From the NCBI RefSeq assembly GCF_028583425.1, contig NC_072798.1, positions 12,030,501 through 12,094,500 on the forward strand: a DNA stretch of 64,000 bases, given 5' to 3'. Origin of the DNA: Eublepharis macularius (Eukaryota > Chordata > Lepidosauria > Squamata > Eublepharidae). Below are positions 21,241 to 31,086 of the stretch, piece after piece. The notes under the pieces are model-generated. The model had not been told where the DNA came from and searched no databases. It saw only the letters and a list, made by a program, of their open reading frames with translations. The number at the start of each line of letters is the position of its first letter. Positions within the stretch are counted from its first letter, which is position 1. The position numbers and the translations under genes are program-made.

Positions 21241-22315
21241 TTTTTCCTCTTGATAGTTTCTTCCATAAATAAATAAATAATTAAATAGGGATACAATGAA
21301 AACCTTTTTTAAAAAAAAATTATGTATCTATGTTTTTAAAGAAATCCTTACCATCTCTTGTAGATTCTGGGAGACCTAGTTAAACGGAAGCAATGAGGAA
21401 TTCATAGAGCTGTGCAGTGGCTAGATCTTTGAACTAGGACTACAGCAAGCCATTCCGATCTCCATTACGCTATGAAGCCCAGTGGGTGAACTTGGACTGG
21501 TCACCCTCCATCAGCCTATCCTACTTCTAGGGATCTCAGTTGCCCAATGGTTTATCTGCTTGCCCACTAGTCACTGGCAACTGGCAGGAGGTTTTGGGCA
21601 GCCTAGATATCGCCTGCAACTGGCAGGTACCCTAGGAACACATGTGGTGTGCGTTGTCCCAGCAGACACGATGACACCACTTCCGCACGTGATGTTGTTG
21701 TGCCGGCTGTGGAAGAGCTCCAGTGCTTTGTTTGGAGCCGATTCTGGCCCCAAATGGGCTGATTCTCAAAGAATCGGCCCCATGCAGAGCACAGGAGCAC
21801 TCCTGTAGTCAGCCTGATGACGTGGAATTTTTGTCTGAAAGTGACACAAGTCTCAAGTTGCCACCATTTGTCATCCTTATGCTAAATCAACAGTGTCATC
21901 CTAACCCAAATCACATCCTCCCAAGCCGATTGACTTTAATGGACTTGGAAGGGTATAACTTTTCTTAGGAAGCCTCTTAGCTGGCAACCAATGTGAGTTT
22001 TCAGTGGGGGGAGAGGCAGAAATGGCATCTCGCAACTCTGCGATGTCATTTCCGGTCAAAAAACTGGAAGTGATGTCACCACAACATGGTGGTGTCACTT
22101 CCAATTTTTCCAGCCAGAAGTGCCTTTGCAGTTTCATACAACAGAACCCCCCCTTTTTTTTTGTTCACTCTGACTGCTCATTAAAGCAGCAACAGGAGGG
22201 GTGAAGGGCAGGCAGTTAGTAGTCTGCCAAACAGGGCAAACTTGCAGCCTTACAACCATGACCCAGTTGGCTTAACCAGCAGAATTACAAGTGCAATATG
22301 CTGTCCAACAGAACC
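21241..22315. other. Intergenic DNA, possible decayed repeats
   Basis: 21540-21800 has asymmetric open frames and repeated CTGGCAACTGGCAGG motifs, which suggests an old repeat. 21905-21960 holds a short AAGCCGATTGACTTTAATGG motif common in small palindromic lizard repeats. Nothing firm. Confidence 0.35.
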
Positions 22316-22319
22316 AGGA

Positions 22320-22795
22320 AAGTAGGAATGAATGAATCAATTTATTGTGTTTAGCCGTCATAAAATTACAAAAATCCTGCTAAATAAAATACAATTATAT
22401 TCACAGTTCAGATTTACCAATACACAGAAAGAGATTAACAAAAACGAAAGTTGATCAGAAGCAGAATTCAATATGTTGACTTCAGGTTCAAATAATGCCC
22501 TCTTTCTTTGCAGTGCTAAACCTTATCTTCATAGCAGCAACGGCAAAAAGTGAAACTCTATACGTAATATGTGTATCCATATCAGAAAGCAAAAATATAA
22601 TTTTCGCGGGGTCTGTATATGAGGTTAGACCAGATAAAATCCCCGCAGAAAACTTAGACCCAAGAAAGTATAAGGAAAGCAAAAACCAAGGAAAACGGGG
22701 AACAATCTCTTTGAAAAATGTGTTCTCAGTCAACATCCCCCCAAAGAAACTGTCAACACATTTCAAAAGACAAAATTTTGTACGTGTACCTTAAA
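22320..22795 (-). mobile_element. Unclassified LINE 3' region, antisense (probable)
   Basis: CAATTTATTGTGTTTAGCCG at the left edge looks like the 3' end of a LINE in antisense. A minus-strand frame (22488-22766) covers most of the unit and contains GSKFSAGILSGLTSYTDPAK, which I do not recognise. It could be another repeat class. Confidence 0.35.
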
Positions 22796-23251
22796 ATGAC
22801 AAACCTATCAAAAGCCATGGAAGAGTGTCAGTTGTACATGTTGAAATCACGCATTTACCGCTTAGAGTAGCAGGACAGGGTAGTTCATTAAGAAAACATC
22901 CACCCAGCCTTGGAGAAAATACCAACGTTCGAAAAAGCAGCTTGTCTGAAGACCCTGGACAAGAAAATGACCTCTGACATTTTCAAGAGTGGACAACAAG
23001 GTACAAAGCTGTAATCATTTTTCACCATCTGTCTACCACCTGACTGAAAGAAGCTAAAACTGCCTACTTAACATCTGTAGCTGGCCCTATTATTAGGTAG
23101 AGTGAAGTCGCTGCCTTCAGCGGCAGACTGCTGGCAGTCAATTTGTCAGTTATTTATGTTTTTATCATATTCTTTTCCCCACAGAAGACTTTGTGCTTTC
23201 TAAGTCAGGCCCCAAATGTCTTGGCTGCTTTCTTTTCTGGTAGCTTTCTGA
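22796..23251. other. Intergenic DNA, nothing recognised
   Basis: No frame or repeat identified. Confidence 0.45.
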
Positions 23252-23478
23252 GAGTCTTTCTACACGAGACATTGTACACGAGTACACTCAAGTGTAGGGA
23301 GATGCAACATTAGGCGGAAAGCTTAGTTTTAAAAGCCAGAGACAGAGATTGCTCCTCAGAGGGTTTGTTAATTTTATCTTTGCCTCCCTGAAGGGGAGGT
23401 GAAATTGGCAGAGACTTCGGAAATTAACAAACCCTCTGAGGTTTGATTTCTGCCAGCTCTGTCTTTTTAAACTACCCT
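23252..23478. mobile_element. Foldback DNA element, copy 6, truncated
   Basis: Left end GAGTCTTTCTACACGAGAC is of the family seen at 369-801. The interior has TTTTATCTTTGCCTCCCTGA and the start of the second arm (CAGCTCTGTCTTTTTAAACT). The right terminus is missing, and LINE sequence follows directly. Confidence 0.6.
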
Positions 23479-23479
23479 T

Positions 23480-23750
23480 GTGCAAAACCCTTCATGGCCC
23501 AGGAACTACGTATCTGGAGGACTGACTTATCCTCTATTGCACCAGCTTCCTTCATCTGAGCAAAGCCTTCTGAATGAGTCAGATCAACAGCTGTCCACCC
23601 AAGCATTATATGCCCCCCACCACCACCTTTTGGAATAGCCTGCTTGAGGAGGATGAGAAAGCACCGACACTTCTATTGTTTTTGAGAATGTGTAAAAACG
23701 GCACTCTTCAGAGAAGCATTTGTATAAAGGAAGTAAGAGTACAGTAAAAC
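23480..23750 (+). mobile_element. LINE remnant (CR1/L2-like 3' region)
   Basis: CCCTTCATGGCCCAGGAACT, CACCACCACCTTTTGGAATA and GAGAAGCATTTGTATAAAGG correspond in order to the last part of an L2/CR1-like ORF2 in sense orientation. Strongly decayed. Confidence 0.4.
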
Positions 23751-23761
23751 AGAATTATGCA

Positions 23762-23948
23762 TAGGGTTGCCAGCTCCACGTTGGGAGATTCCTGGAGATT
23801 TTGGTGCTGGATCCTGGAGAGGACAGGGTTTGGGAGAAGAGGTACCTCCAAAGCAGCCATTTTCTCCAGGGGAACTGACTGCTGCAGCCTGGAGACCAGT
23901 TATAATTCCGGGAGATCTCCAACCACCACCTGGAGGCTGGTGACCCAG
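23762..23948. mobile_element. TTGCCAACCTCCAGG-type repeat, copy 3
   Basis: GGGTTGCCAGCTCCACGTTG on the left and CACCACCTGGAGGCTGG on the right. CAGCCATTTTCTCCAGGGGA lies in the middle. Confidence 0.7.
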
Positions 23949-24085
23949 ATGTGCATAAGGGCACTTTTTGTATAGAGAATAGAGTTGGGGTTTATTTGCA
24001 AAAAAACTGAGACACTTTCACCCACCTCCTCCTACTGCATTGCACTTTCAGGCTCTGCCAGTTAGATCCCCACTGTAGACACTGA

Positions 24086-24272
24086 GGGCCAAGCTACAAG
24101 TAACAAATGACGCTTGAACGGCAAGTGAACAGACTCACATGTATTCCTCCCTGTTCACTTGTGCTCCATTCGATCGAGTGCAGCGCAAGTGGAGCGCAAG
24201 TGAACAGGGAGGAATACATGTGAGTCTGTTCACTTGCCATTCAAGTGTCATTCGTCACTTGTAGCTTGGCCC
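24086..24272. mobile_element. Foldback DNA element, almost perfect palindrome (187 bp)
   Basis: Left end GGGCCAAGCTACAAGTAACA and right end TCACTTGTAGCTTGGCCC. TGA flanks both sides (24083-24085 and 24273-24275). The two arms match almost base for base around CAGACTCACATGTATTCCTC and its complement, with a centre near CATTCGATCGAGTG. It should fold into a long hairpin. Confidence 0.8.
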
Positions 24273-24954
24273 TGAGTCCAGTAAAAGTTTCTTTATTAGA
24301 GATCCATCAGTATCAGTGCACTCAGACTACAGTATTGGCAGAAGTGATGTAAATGGGCAAAGCAATGTTAGTTATAGGGCAGGATTCCCACCTGGCACGC
24401 AGGGCCTAGGAGGTTGGATAGGGGAGGGGGAGGGGAAGGAAAGGATGAGCTCATTTCATGTCTCAGGGAGATACGGCTCCGGCCAGCATTCCAAGGACAC
24501 TTTCCCATGCCCGTCGAGAAAGTGAAAGCAGCCACCTGCAAGATAAGCAGCTCATGGCTACACAGTTAGACAGCTACACAGATAGTTCTTTACATATTCT
24601 CAGAAGCCCAGAGTACAGAGAATACTAGACATACATAGCAGATAAGCAGGGCGCATCTGACATATACTGCGTGCTTATCAGATGTATTATACATTTTTTT
24701 CCTAGCTAGAGATTTTGCTGAACTTTGCCACTTCGGAACTCGGAAGCAAGCTCTGCCCCTCTTTCGATCCCTGACACTTGCCCAAGGGCTCTTTTGTTCA
24801 TAATTTAAACTGGCCTCTTTCTGGATGGTTTCTTTTTGCATCTACACAGTATCCATTTGAGGACAGAGGGTTGTCTTTCTGGCATGAAATCTGCCTGTTG
24901 CCTTTTACTGACTGGCCTAACTTAGTCAAGAGTTCAAAATTTGAGACTACAATC
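24273..24954. other. Intergenic DNA, nothing recognised
   Basis: Short frames only (24316-24525 plus, 24590-24841 minus), no domain. Confidence 0.45.
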
Positions 24955-25392
24955 TGAGGTGTTTGAGTCTAGTAACACCTTAGAGACCAACAAAATTTTC
25001 CTTTTTTAATTGAGAGATTTTATAATATAATATCATATCATATCATATCATATCATATCATATCATATCATATCATATCATATCATATCATATCATATCA
25101 TATCATATCATATCATATCATATCATATAAAATTATTACATATGATAATTTTATATCATTCAAGAACGATCTTAAAAACTACAGTTACACAAAAAAAGAA
25201 AAGAAACAACAGACAACAACAGGCACACAGGGCTTTCAAGAATAAAAACTCCCTTCTTCAGATCAGCCTCTTCAGGGAGATTTGACGCTCGAAAGCTTAC
25301 ACTCTGAAAATCTTGTTGGTCTCTAAGGTGCTACTGGACTCAGACCCTGTAGTTCTACTGCAGACGGACATGGCCACCTACCTGAAACTATC
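24955..25392. mobile_element. AGTAGCACCTT-type foldback repeat with microsatellite inside
   Basis: The left arm has GAGTCTAGTAACACCTTAGA and GACCAACAAAATTTTCC. The right arm has ATCTTGTTGGTCTCTAAGG and TGCTACTGGACTCAGACC. The (ATATC)n tract lies between them, so the original loop has been expanded. Confidence 0.65.
25022..25128. repeat. (ATATC)n microsatellite
   Basis: About twenty tandem 5-bp units with almost no interruption. Such purity suggests recent growth and likely length polymorphism. Confidence 0.95.
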
Positions 25393-25682
25393 TACAATCT
25401 GATGCTGGCTTACTTTCGAGTAAACAAGCTTTTATGAGGCTCATGGAGGAAAAGTTCCAATTATCAGCACATTTCTGAATTATTAAGAAAGAGCTCAGAT
25501 TGTTGGAACAATGTGAAGAAAGTTGTTGGCAGCTCGCCCATCAGTCTCACAGGAAAGGATTTAAGGGGCAACTTAAGTGCTCTGCCAATATACTACAGAG
25601 GAAGACAAATTATGGCTGGGGGCGGGGTCACATCCATCCTATAGGAACACTTAATTTGCCCCTTAACCTCCTGAACATTTTC
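25393..25682. other. Intergenic DNA, nothing recognised
   Basis: No repeat or gene identified. Confidence 0.4.
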
Positions 25683-25683
25683 T

Positions 25684-26192
25684 TAGATCCAGAGGAGTGA
25701 GCCGTGTTAGTCTGTAGTTGCAAATTAGTAGCGTTCAGTAGCACCTTTAAGACTAATCAACTTTATTGTAGCATAAGCTTTCAAGAACCACAGCTCTCTT
25801 CGTCAGATGCATCGTCAGATGCATCTGATGAAGTGAGCTGTGGTTCTCGAAAGCTGATGATGCCGCTGATGAAGAGAGCGGTGGTTCTCGAAAGCTGACG
25901 AGGCATCTGACAAAGAGAGCTGTGGTTCGCAAAAGCTGATGAGGCATCTGACGAAGAGAGCTGTGGATCTCGAAAGCTGATGATACATCTGATGAAGAAA
26001 GCTGTGCTTCTCGAAAGCTGACAATGCATCTGATGAAGAGAGCTGTGGTTCTTGAAAGCTGATGATGCATTTGATGAAGAGAGCTGTGGTTCTCGAAAGC
26101 TGATGATGCATCTGACGAAGAGAGCTATGGCCCTCGAAAGCTGACAATGCATCTGACGAAGAGAGCTGTGGTTCTTGAAAGCTTATGGAACA
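25684..26192. mobile_element. Foldback repeat with expanded 41-bp unit, array B
   Basis: Left arm: GAGGAGTGAGCCGTGTTAGT, then CAGTAGCACCTTTAAGACTA and TTGTAGCATAAGCTTTC. One 41-bp unit in forward orientation is followed by nine in reverse (GAAGAGAGCTGTGGTTCTCG type). The right arm is cut off after AAAGCTTATGG. The unit is the same as at 17939-18226 but expanded on the opposite arm. As 41 is not a multiple of three, each minus-strand frame cycles through all three phases and stays open; these are not genes. Confidence 0.75.
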
Positions 26193-26359
26193 TTTTCTTG
26201 TGAGCTATGGCCCACCAGACTACAGCACTGGCTAGTGGGTTGATGCTGACAATGAACAAATAAACAGCCGAAGGACCTAGGGCCATTAAGAGCTACAGAG
26301 TAGGAGGAAGGACTAAATCTCGGGATCCACCCACTGCTGAAATCCCAGGAAATAATAAC

Positions 26360-26460
26360 AATACAATTATATACCATTCATCCAGACTGATTAATGCCTC
26401 ACCCAGAGCGGTGAACAAAGTCAGTATTATTACTATCCCCACAATGCAGCTGGGTTGCCA
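26360..26460 (-). mobile_element. tRNA-type SINE 3' part, antisense
   Basis: TAATGCCTCACCCAGAGCGG and GTGAACAAAGTCAGTATTAT correspond to the region near 44285-44330 in the SINE at 44235-44548. The head is absent. Confidence 0.5.
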
Positions 26461-26514
26461 TATTTCTTGAAATGTTAGAAAAAACCTGCTCTTGTGCTGA
26501 ATGCTTAGAGAGGA

Positions 26515-26815
26515 ATTCAGTGTAGTATAGGTGTTAAGGTGTTTGACTAGGCTGGGGAGACCCCAGGTTCAAATCCCCACTTTGCCACAAAATTTGGTGG
26601 GTGACCTTAGACTAATGGTGTACTCCTAAGCAAAGTTACTCCAGTCTAAGCCCCTTAACTTTAATGGGCTTAGACTGGTGTAACTCTGCTTAGAATTGCA
26701 CTGTAAGTCTCTCTGTGTCTCTCAGCCTAATCTAAAATAGAGAAAGTAAAACTGATGTTGAAAGTCACCTTGAGGTCCCCATTTGGGAGAAAGGCACAGT
26801 ATAAATATATCTATT
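26515..26815 (+). mobile_element. tRNA-type SINE with a small palindromic insert
   Basis: The head has TAGTATAGGTGTTAAGGTG and the B-box GGTTCAAATCCCC. The body resumes at CTCTCAGCCTAATCT and ends CAGTATAAATATATC. About 26636-26704 is an inverted repeat (CAGTCTAAGCCCCTTAACTT and AATGGGCTTAGACTG) that splits the body and is not part of the SINE. Confidence 0.7.
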
Positions 26816-26879
26816 TTTTAAAAAAAATCACATGAGGGTTTGATGAAGATAATACATTTTGTTCCATATCAAATATAAA

Positions 26880-27770
26880 CTGCAAGTTCCCACAGCCTCA
26901 GTTAGTCTTGGGGCCATGCAGGAAAAGGAGTGGTGGTATACTTTTCAACCTCCGCTCAGTTTCAGTACTGGTAACCAACGTCCCGCCTCCCAGCTAGCAT
27001 TTGAAAGGAAAAACAACCAGTTTTTATAGGACAGGTCGCCCTTTGTATGCTAATGGCAGAGTTGGTTTCAAAAAGAAAACTGTGGAGGTTGGAGGGTTAA
27101 ACCCCTCTTCCTTCCTTGCACGGCCCCAAGGATAATTGAGGCTTAGAAGCCTGCAATTTGCGTTTTATGAATGGACCAAAATGTGTGCTCTTCACATTGT
27201 TTGTTTGAGCTCTAAGTTCCATAAAAGGAGCATAAAAGCCACAGTACCCAGATAACCAGGGTTCTATTGTCGATAAGGCTTGCTTGGATTAATTGCAGAA
27301 ACCAAACAGCGTTTCATGAATAAGATGACTTGGGGGGGTGAGGGAAATAAAGCAAAGAGCAGCAGCGAAGATTCTGGCTTGGCAGCTTGATTGCTAAGTG
27401 TAATCCCCTTGTTAATTAAACGCCCAGACTCTAAAGCCTTTTCAAGTACCGGGCCAGTGATGGAAATGCCAACCAAACAGACTCTTCACTGCGAGAGCAC
27501 TGCTGGCACCTCCAGAGCATGAGTGCAAAATGGCAAAGCACACTGGCATCTTCCCTGCACGAGCAATTGAAATATTAGCTCGGTGCCACCTCTCTTTGCT
27601 AATTGCTGTGCGCAAGCGGTCCCTTTACAAGATCTTTATTCTGCTGTTTCGGGGCAGCGCCCATTACCACGATCGCCCATGAGGCTCTAGTGACTGCCCT
27701 GTCAAAAGCCAAATGAAAAGCCTCCGAGAAGGAGACAAGATCTTCCCACCCCCCAGCAAGGGCATCTGGA
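26880..27770. promoter_or_regulatory. Candidate conserved non-coding element 2
   Basis: A long repeat-free stretch of high complexity with TGGATTAATTGCAG near 27287, TTGTTAATTAAACG near 27411 and TTGCTAATTGCTG near 27595. The frames are short and domain-free. Composition alone suggests regulatory DNA. Confidence 0.35.
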
Positions 27771-28004
27771 TTTTTGTTCAGCATCTGCTCTGCTTTCTTG
27801 GCTGGCTGCATCCTTGGCTGTAGTGAGAATGAGAAACAGCTTGCCTGTTTCATCTTGGACACCCTTGCCACTGTTAAGACTTGCTCCAAACTACCTCTGC
27901 CTACCCTGTCTCAGTATTTCATTCTCATACCAGCTTCAAGCAACCTGTTAGCTGGATGGAATCCAGTGACTCTTGAAACTCCACCCCCATTTTGCAAAAA
28001 GATG

Positions 28005-28186
28005 CCCGGCCTCAGGGTGGGGGCTGGAGATCTCCCAGAATTACAACTGCTCTCCAGGGTACCGAGATCATATCTCCTGGAGGAAATGGCTGCTTTGGAG
28101 GGTGGGCTTTATGACATCATATCCTGCTGAGCCCCTTCCATCCTCTGCCTTCTCCAGACTCCACCCCCAAATCTCTAGGGCAACCC
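28005..28186. mobile_element. TTGCCAACCTCCAGG-type repeat, copy 4
   Basis: GGCTGGAGATCTCCCAGAAT, CTCCTGGAGGAAATGGCTGC and CCACCCCCAAATCTCTAGGG in the usual order. The right end is GCAACCCTAC; the left end is eroded. Confidence 0.7.
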
Positions 28187-28600
28187 TACGTCCTACCCCT
28201 AAATTATCCCTCTGCCTTGTAGTTCCTTGAAAAAGGGAGGAGTTTGCACAGTCTCTGACTAAGGGTCTACGAGTTTCTTAGGACCATGACCTATATCTTC
28301 AAACATTCGTTGCAACAACCAGCTGTTCAAGAAGGTGTGGAGACCATTTCAACCAGAGAAACACAGACTGCTGAATCCTTCCTTTGCAAAACTGTGCCCC
28401 GACCTCTTTACGTTCAGAAATAAGCCTGACTCGGAGAACAGCAGCAGGAAGTGACAGGTCTGCTGCACTCCATCCCCCTGCCGTTTTCTGGTTGAAGCTT
28501 CCAAATCCTTTCTCCTTATAGCTGTTTGGCCAGCCTGTATTCTAAGAGTGAGGCTGACAGCCATAATGTCTAGTTAAGTCACTTGCAGTATGCAATCTGC
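28187..28600. other. Intergenic DNA, nothing recognised
   Basis: The last 30 bases (CTGCCTTGGATCTCAGTGAG onward) are the 3' end of a tRNA-type SINE. Confidence 0.4.
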
Positions 28601-28606
28601 CTTGGA

Positions 28607-28744
28607 TCTCAGTGAGAAAGGCAGTCTATAAATAAACAATAATAAAAATTATAAGGAACTTGGTAGAACTGTGTGCTATATCCTCCAGGATCAGAAGCAA
28701 GGAAACTTAGTACATACCCCTGTTTGATGTAGTAGTTAAGACTG
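28607..28744. repeat. 138-bp direct repeat, left copy
   Basis: Matches 29623-29760 with two differences that I can see. It starts at TCTCAGTGAGAAAGGCAG and ends at AGTTAAGACTG. Confidence 0.85.
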
Positions 28745-29622
28745 CAACAAACAATTCCGGGAATGTATAGTAAATTACCAATACTTTATATTAGTGCAAA
28801 AGTGCCAAGTGCCAAGTGCAATTACATGAGTATACAAATTGATGGATATACAATAAATACAATAAGAATTCCTGATTTCTCTGTCTCAACATGCAATTAA
28901 TATAATAAAAGTTACTTATTTTATGTCCAAATCCATGTGAAGATTTTTAAAAAACAACGTCCATAAACTGTGTATGATGGAGACTTAGCAGCATGCAAAA
29001 TTGCGAATAGAGAGTCCCGATGTAGATGCTGGGTGACTCCAGTGCAAGCTGACAACTGTTCCAAAAGTGCCAACGGGATTATGCGTGCATATTTATACAA
29101 TTCCCATTTCGTATATAACATACTTCTTCCTGGGCACAATTAAACATGGACTGTAGACAAGAGTAAAACATAATCAAATCCAATTTTAACATTCATAAAG
29201 AATTAAGTTCTATATATAGTTATTTACGTATACTCCATCTACTCACCGGTCCCCAATTCACTGGTAACTCAAATATTGCTGCTTACATGTTTTTTTCCCA
29301 ACTTCAATACATAACACGCATGAATCGACAGACAGACAGAAATCATACAGAGGAAAGGCTCCCTAAATCACAAGCACCAATTGGATAATTGGCCCAATTG
29401 CAGCAATTAAAAGACAATTATAACAATTACATGGCAGCATAAAGAGCAATACCACTTACACCATATACCTAATCTATTAGAACAGTGACGTTAAAGAGAC
29501 AAGCCAATGAGCAATAGGACAATCTACATGAAGCATCTCTGTAGACCCCGAAGGGTATCCTGTAACTGCAGCAAACTGTAGCGGCGGCTATATATTATCC
29601 TAAAAAGCATGAGTAGTCCATT
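28745..29622. other. 878-bp segment framed by the 138-bp direct repeats
   Basis: AT-rich, no coding frame of note, with GTGCCAAGTGCCAAGTGC near 28803 and ATATATAGTTATTTACGTAT near 29210. Its opening loosely resembles the arm at 38728-38890. It interrupts a tRNA-type SINE head, which restarts in full only after the right repeat, so it is an insertion or part of a local duplication. Class unknown. Confidence 0.45.
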
Positions 29623-29760
29623 TCTCAGTGAGAAAGGCAGCCTATAAATAAACAATAATAAAAATTATAAGGAACTTGGTAGAACTGTGTGCTATATCCT
29701 CCAGGATCCGAAGCAAGGAAACTTAGTACATACCCCTGTTTGATGTAGTAGTTAAGACTG
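29623..29760. repeat. 138-bp direct repeat, right copy
   Basis: The partner of 28607-28744, offset by 1016 bases. It runs into the intact SINE body at 29761. Confidence 0.85.
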
Positions 29761-29940
29761 GCAGGACTCTAATCTGGAAAGCCAGGTTTGATTCTCAACT
29801 CCTCTGCTTAAAACCAGCTGGATGATCTTGGGTCAGTCACAGTTTCTTGGAGCTCTCCCATCGCACCTGTAAGCTGGAATAGGCCTCCTTGCAAGTAAGT
29901 GGGGGGAATTAGCAGCAAGGAGGAAGGCTATGCAAGAGGG
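29740..29940 (+). mobile_element. tRNA-type SINE
   Basis: TGTAGTAGTTAAGACTGGCA (A-box region), CCAGGTTTGATTCTCAACTC (B-box region) and GATCTTGGGTCAGTCACAG (body). Same family as 32325-32575. Confidence 0.65.
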
Positions 29941-29944
29941 GTAA

Positions 29945-30540
29945 TGACGGGATGTCTCCACCAGTATTTACAGGGTCCTTTCCTCAAAATAGCAGATGAG
30001 ACTTGGTGCTTTTAAGGTCAAAGAGTATTTTTATTTAAAGAAGAAAAATCAACGTACACACAAGAGGCAATTAAAAATAATTGGTATACACACACACAGA
30101 GTCCTAGGAAATTAGCTAGAAATTGGAATAGAGTGAGGGAAGGGGAAGTATATTTACCAATCCAGGAGAGTAGAATAGTCCATGGAGGAAGAAAGCAGCT
30201 TCAAACATCCCGCATTCTTAGCCAGGAGAGAGAGCGAGAGTCTTAGGGAAGGTGACCCCAAGGGAGCAGCATTTTGATCCAGGAAGTGTGCACAGTTTGA
30301 ATGGGCAGGGGCAAAAGCCCTGGGGCAAGAGACCTGGTTCTTACAGGGCAAAATGTGACCTGAGGCTGGGGGAGTCCCCTCAGCCGTTGGAACAAAGACT
30401 ATAAAGGCCAGTCTCTGGAAATGACAAAGGTTTGATTGCACTTTGATTGGTGCTGCTGGGGTGTATGAAAGGAAATGCAAAGTCTCTCCTGGAACTGCAC
30501 AATGAGGCAGTTTGCTAATGAATCCTACTGGAGCTGGGTT
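29945..30540 (-). mobile_element. LTR-like sequence (fossil), minus strand, uncertain
   Basis: On the minus strand an AATAAAAATACTCTTTGACC segment with a polyadenylation hexamer precedes about 90 bases ending near GAGACATCCCGTCA, the layout of an LTR R-U5 end. The 5' limit is unclear and I found no matching target duplication. No internal region is attached. Confidence 0.3.
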
Positions 30541-30935
30541 GATGACTTTAGATATGAAAAATATAGGTTCCCAGAGGGAAATTAACTTATCAGTGCTGAT
30601 TGATTGCTCTCAAGCTTGGTGTGGGAAATGTAATCAGGGAAAGAGGACATCGGAATGTGCTAATGGGGTGACACAGCGAGGCCGCTATTGTCATGATCTC
30701 ATGCCAGTTGCTAGGAGTTGTTGTTGTTGTTGTTGTTATTTATTCCCATTTCCCACATATTCCCATATTCCCATATTGAAGATCAATATACAATTTAAGC
30801 CAGAAGCCTCTTTGTTGGGGCTAATGGATAAACAGCTGGAAAATTATCATGGTGTCTTATTTCTGTAAATGACCATGGCGGCTAGGCTTTTATATGGGCA
30901 AAAATGGAAAAGTACAGTATTGTCTTCAATCAAGG
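30541..30935. other. Intergenic DNA with a short (TTG)n tract
   Basis: A GTT/TTG microsatellite lies at about 30718-30737. No gene seen. Confidence 0.45.
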
Positions 30936-31086
30936 GCCATTTCCACACACGTTGAATAAGGCACTTTCGATGCACTTTCGCAATCCTTTTGAAGTGGATT
31001 TTTTGTTCCACACATGGAAAATCAGTTTCAAATGTTCACTAAAGAATATTGAAAGTGGATTATCCAACGTGTGTGGAAGCAGCCAA
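30936..31086. mobile_element. Palindromic miniature element, GGGCCATTTCCACACACG ends
   Basis: Left GGGCCATTTCCACACACGTT and right AACGTGTGTGGAAGCAGCC are inverted repeats. The next blocks (GAAGTGGATT and GAAAGTGGATTATCC) are partly inverted as well. About 150 bp, non-coding. Confidence 0.65.

Noticed and set aside
25753-26152. Three overlapping minus-strand frames of 105-123 codons with a repeating REPQLSSSDAS-type sequence
   Set aside because: They are by-products of the 41-bp array, which cycles through all three phases; it is a repeat and not a gene.
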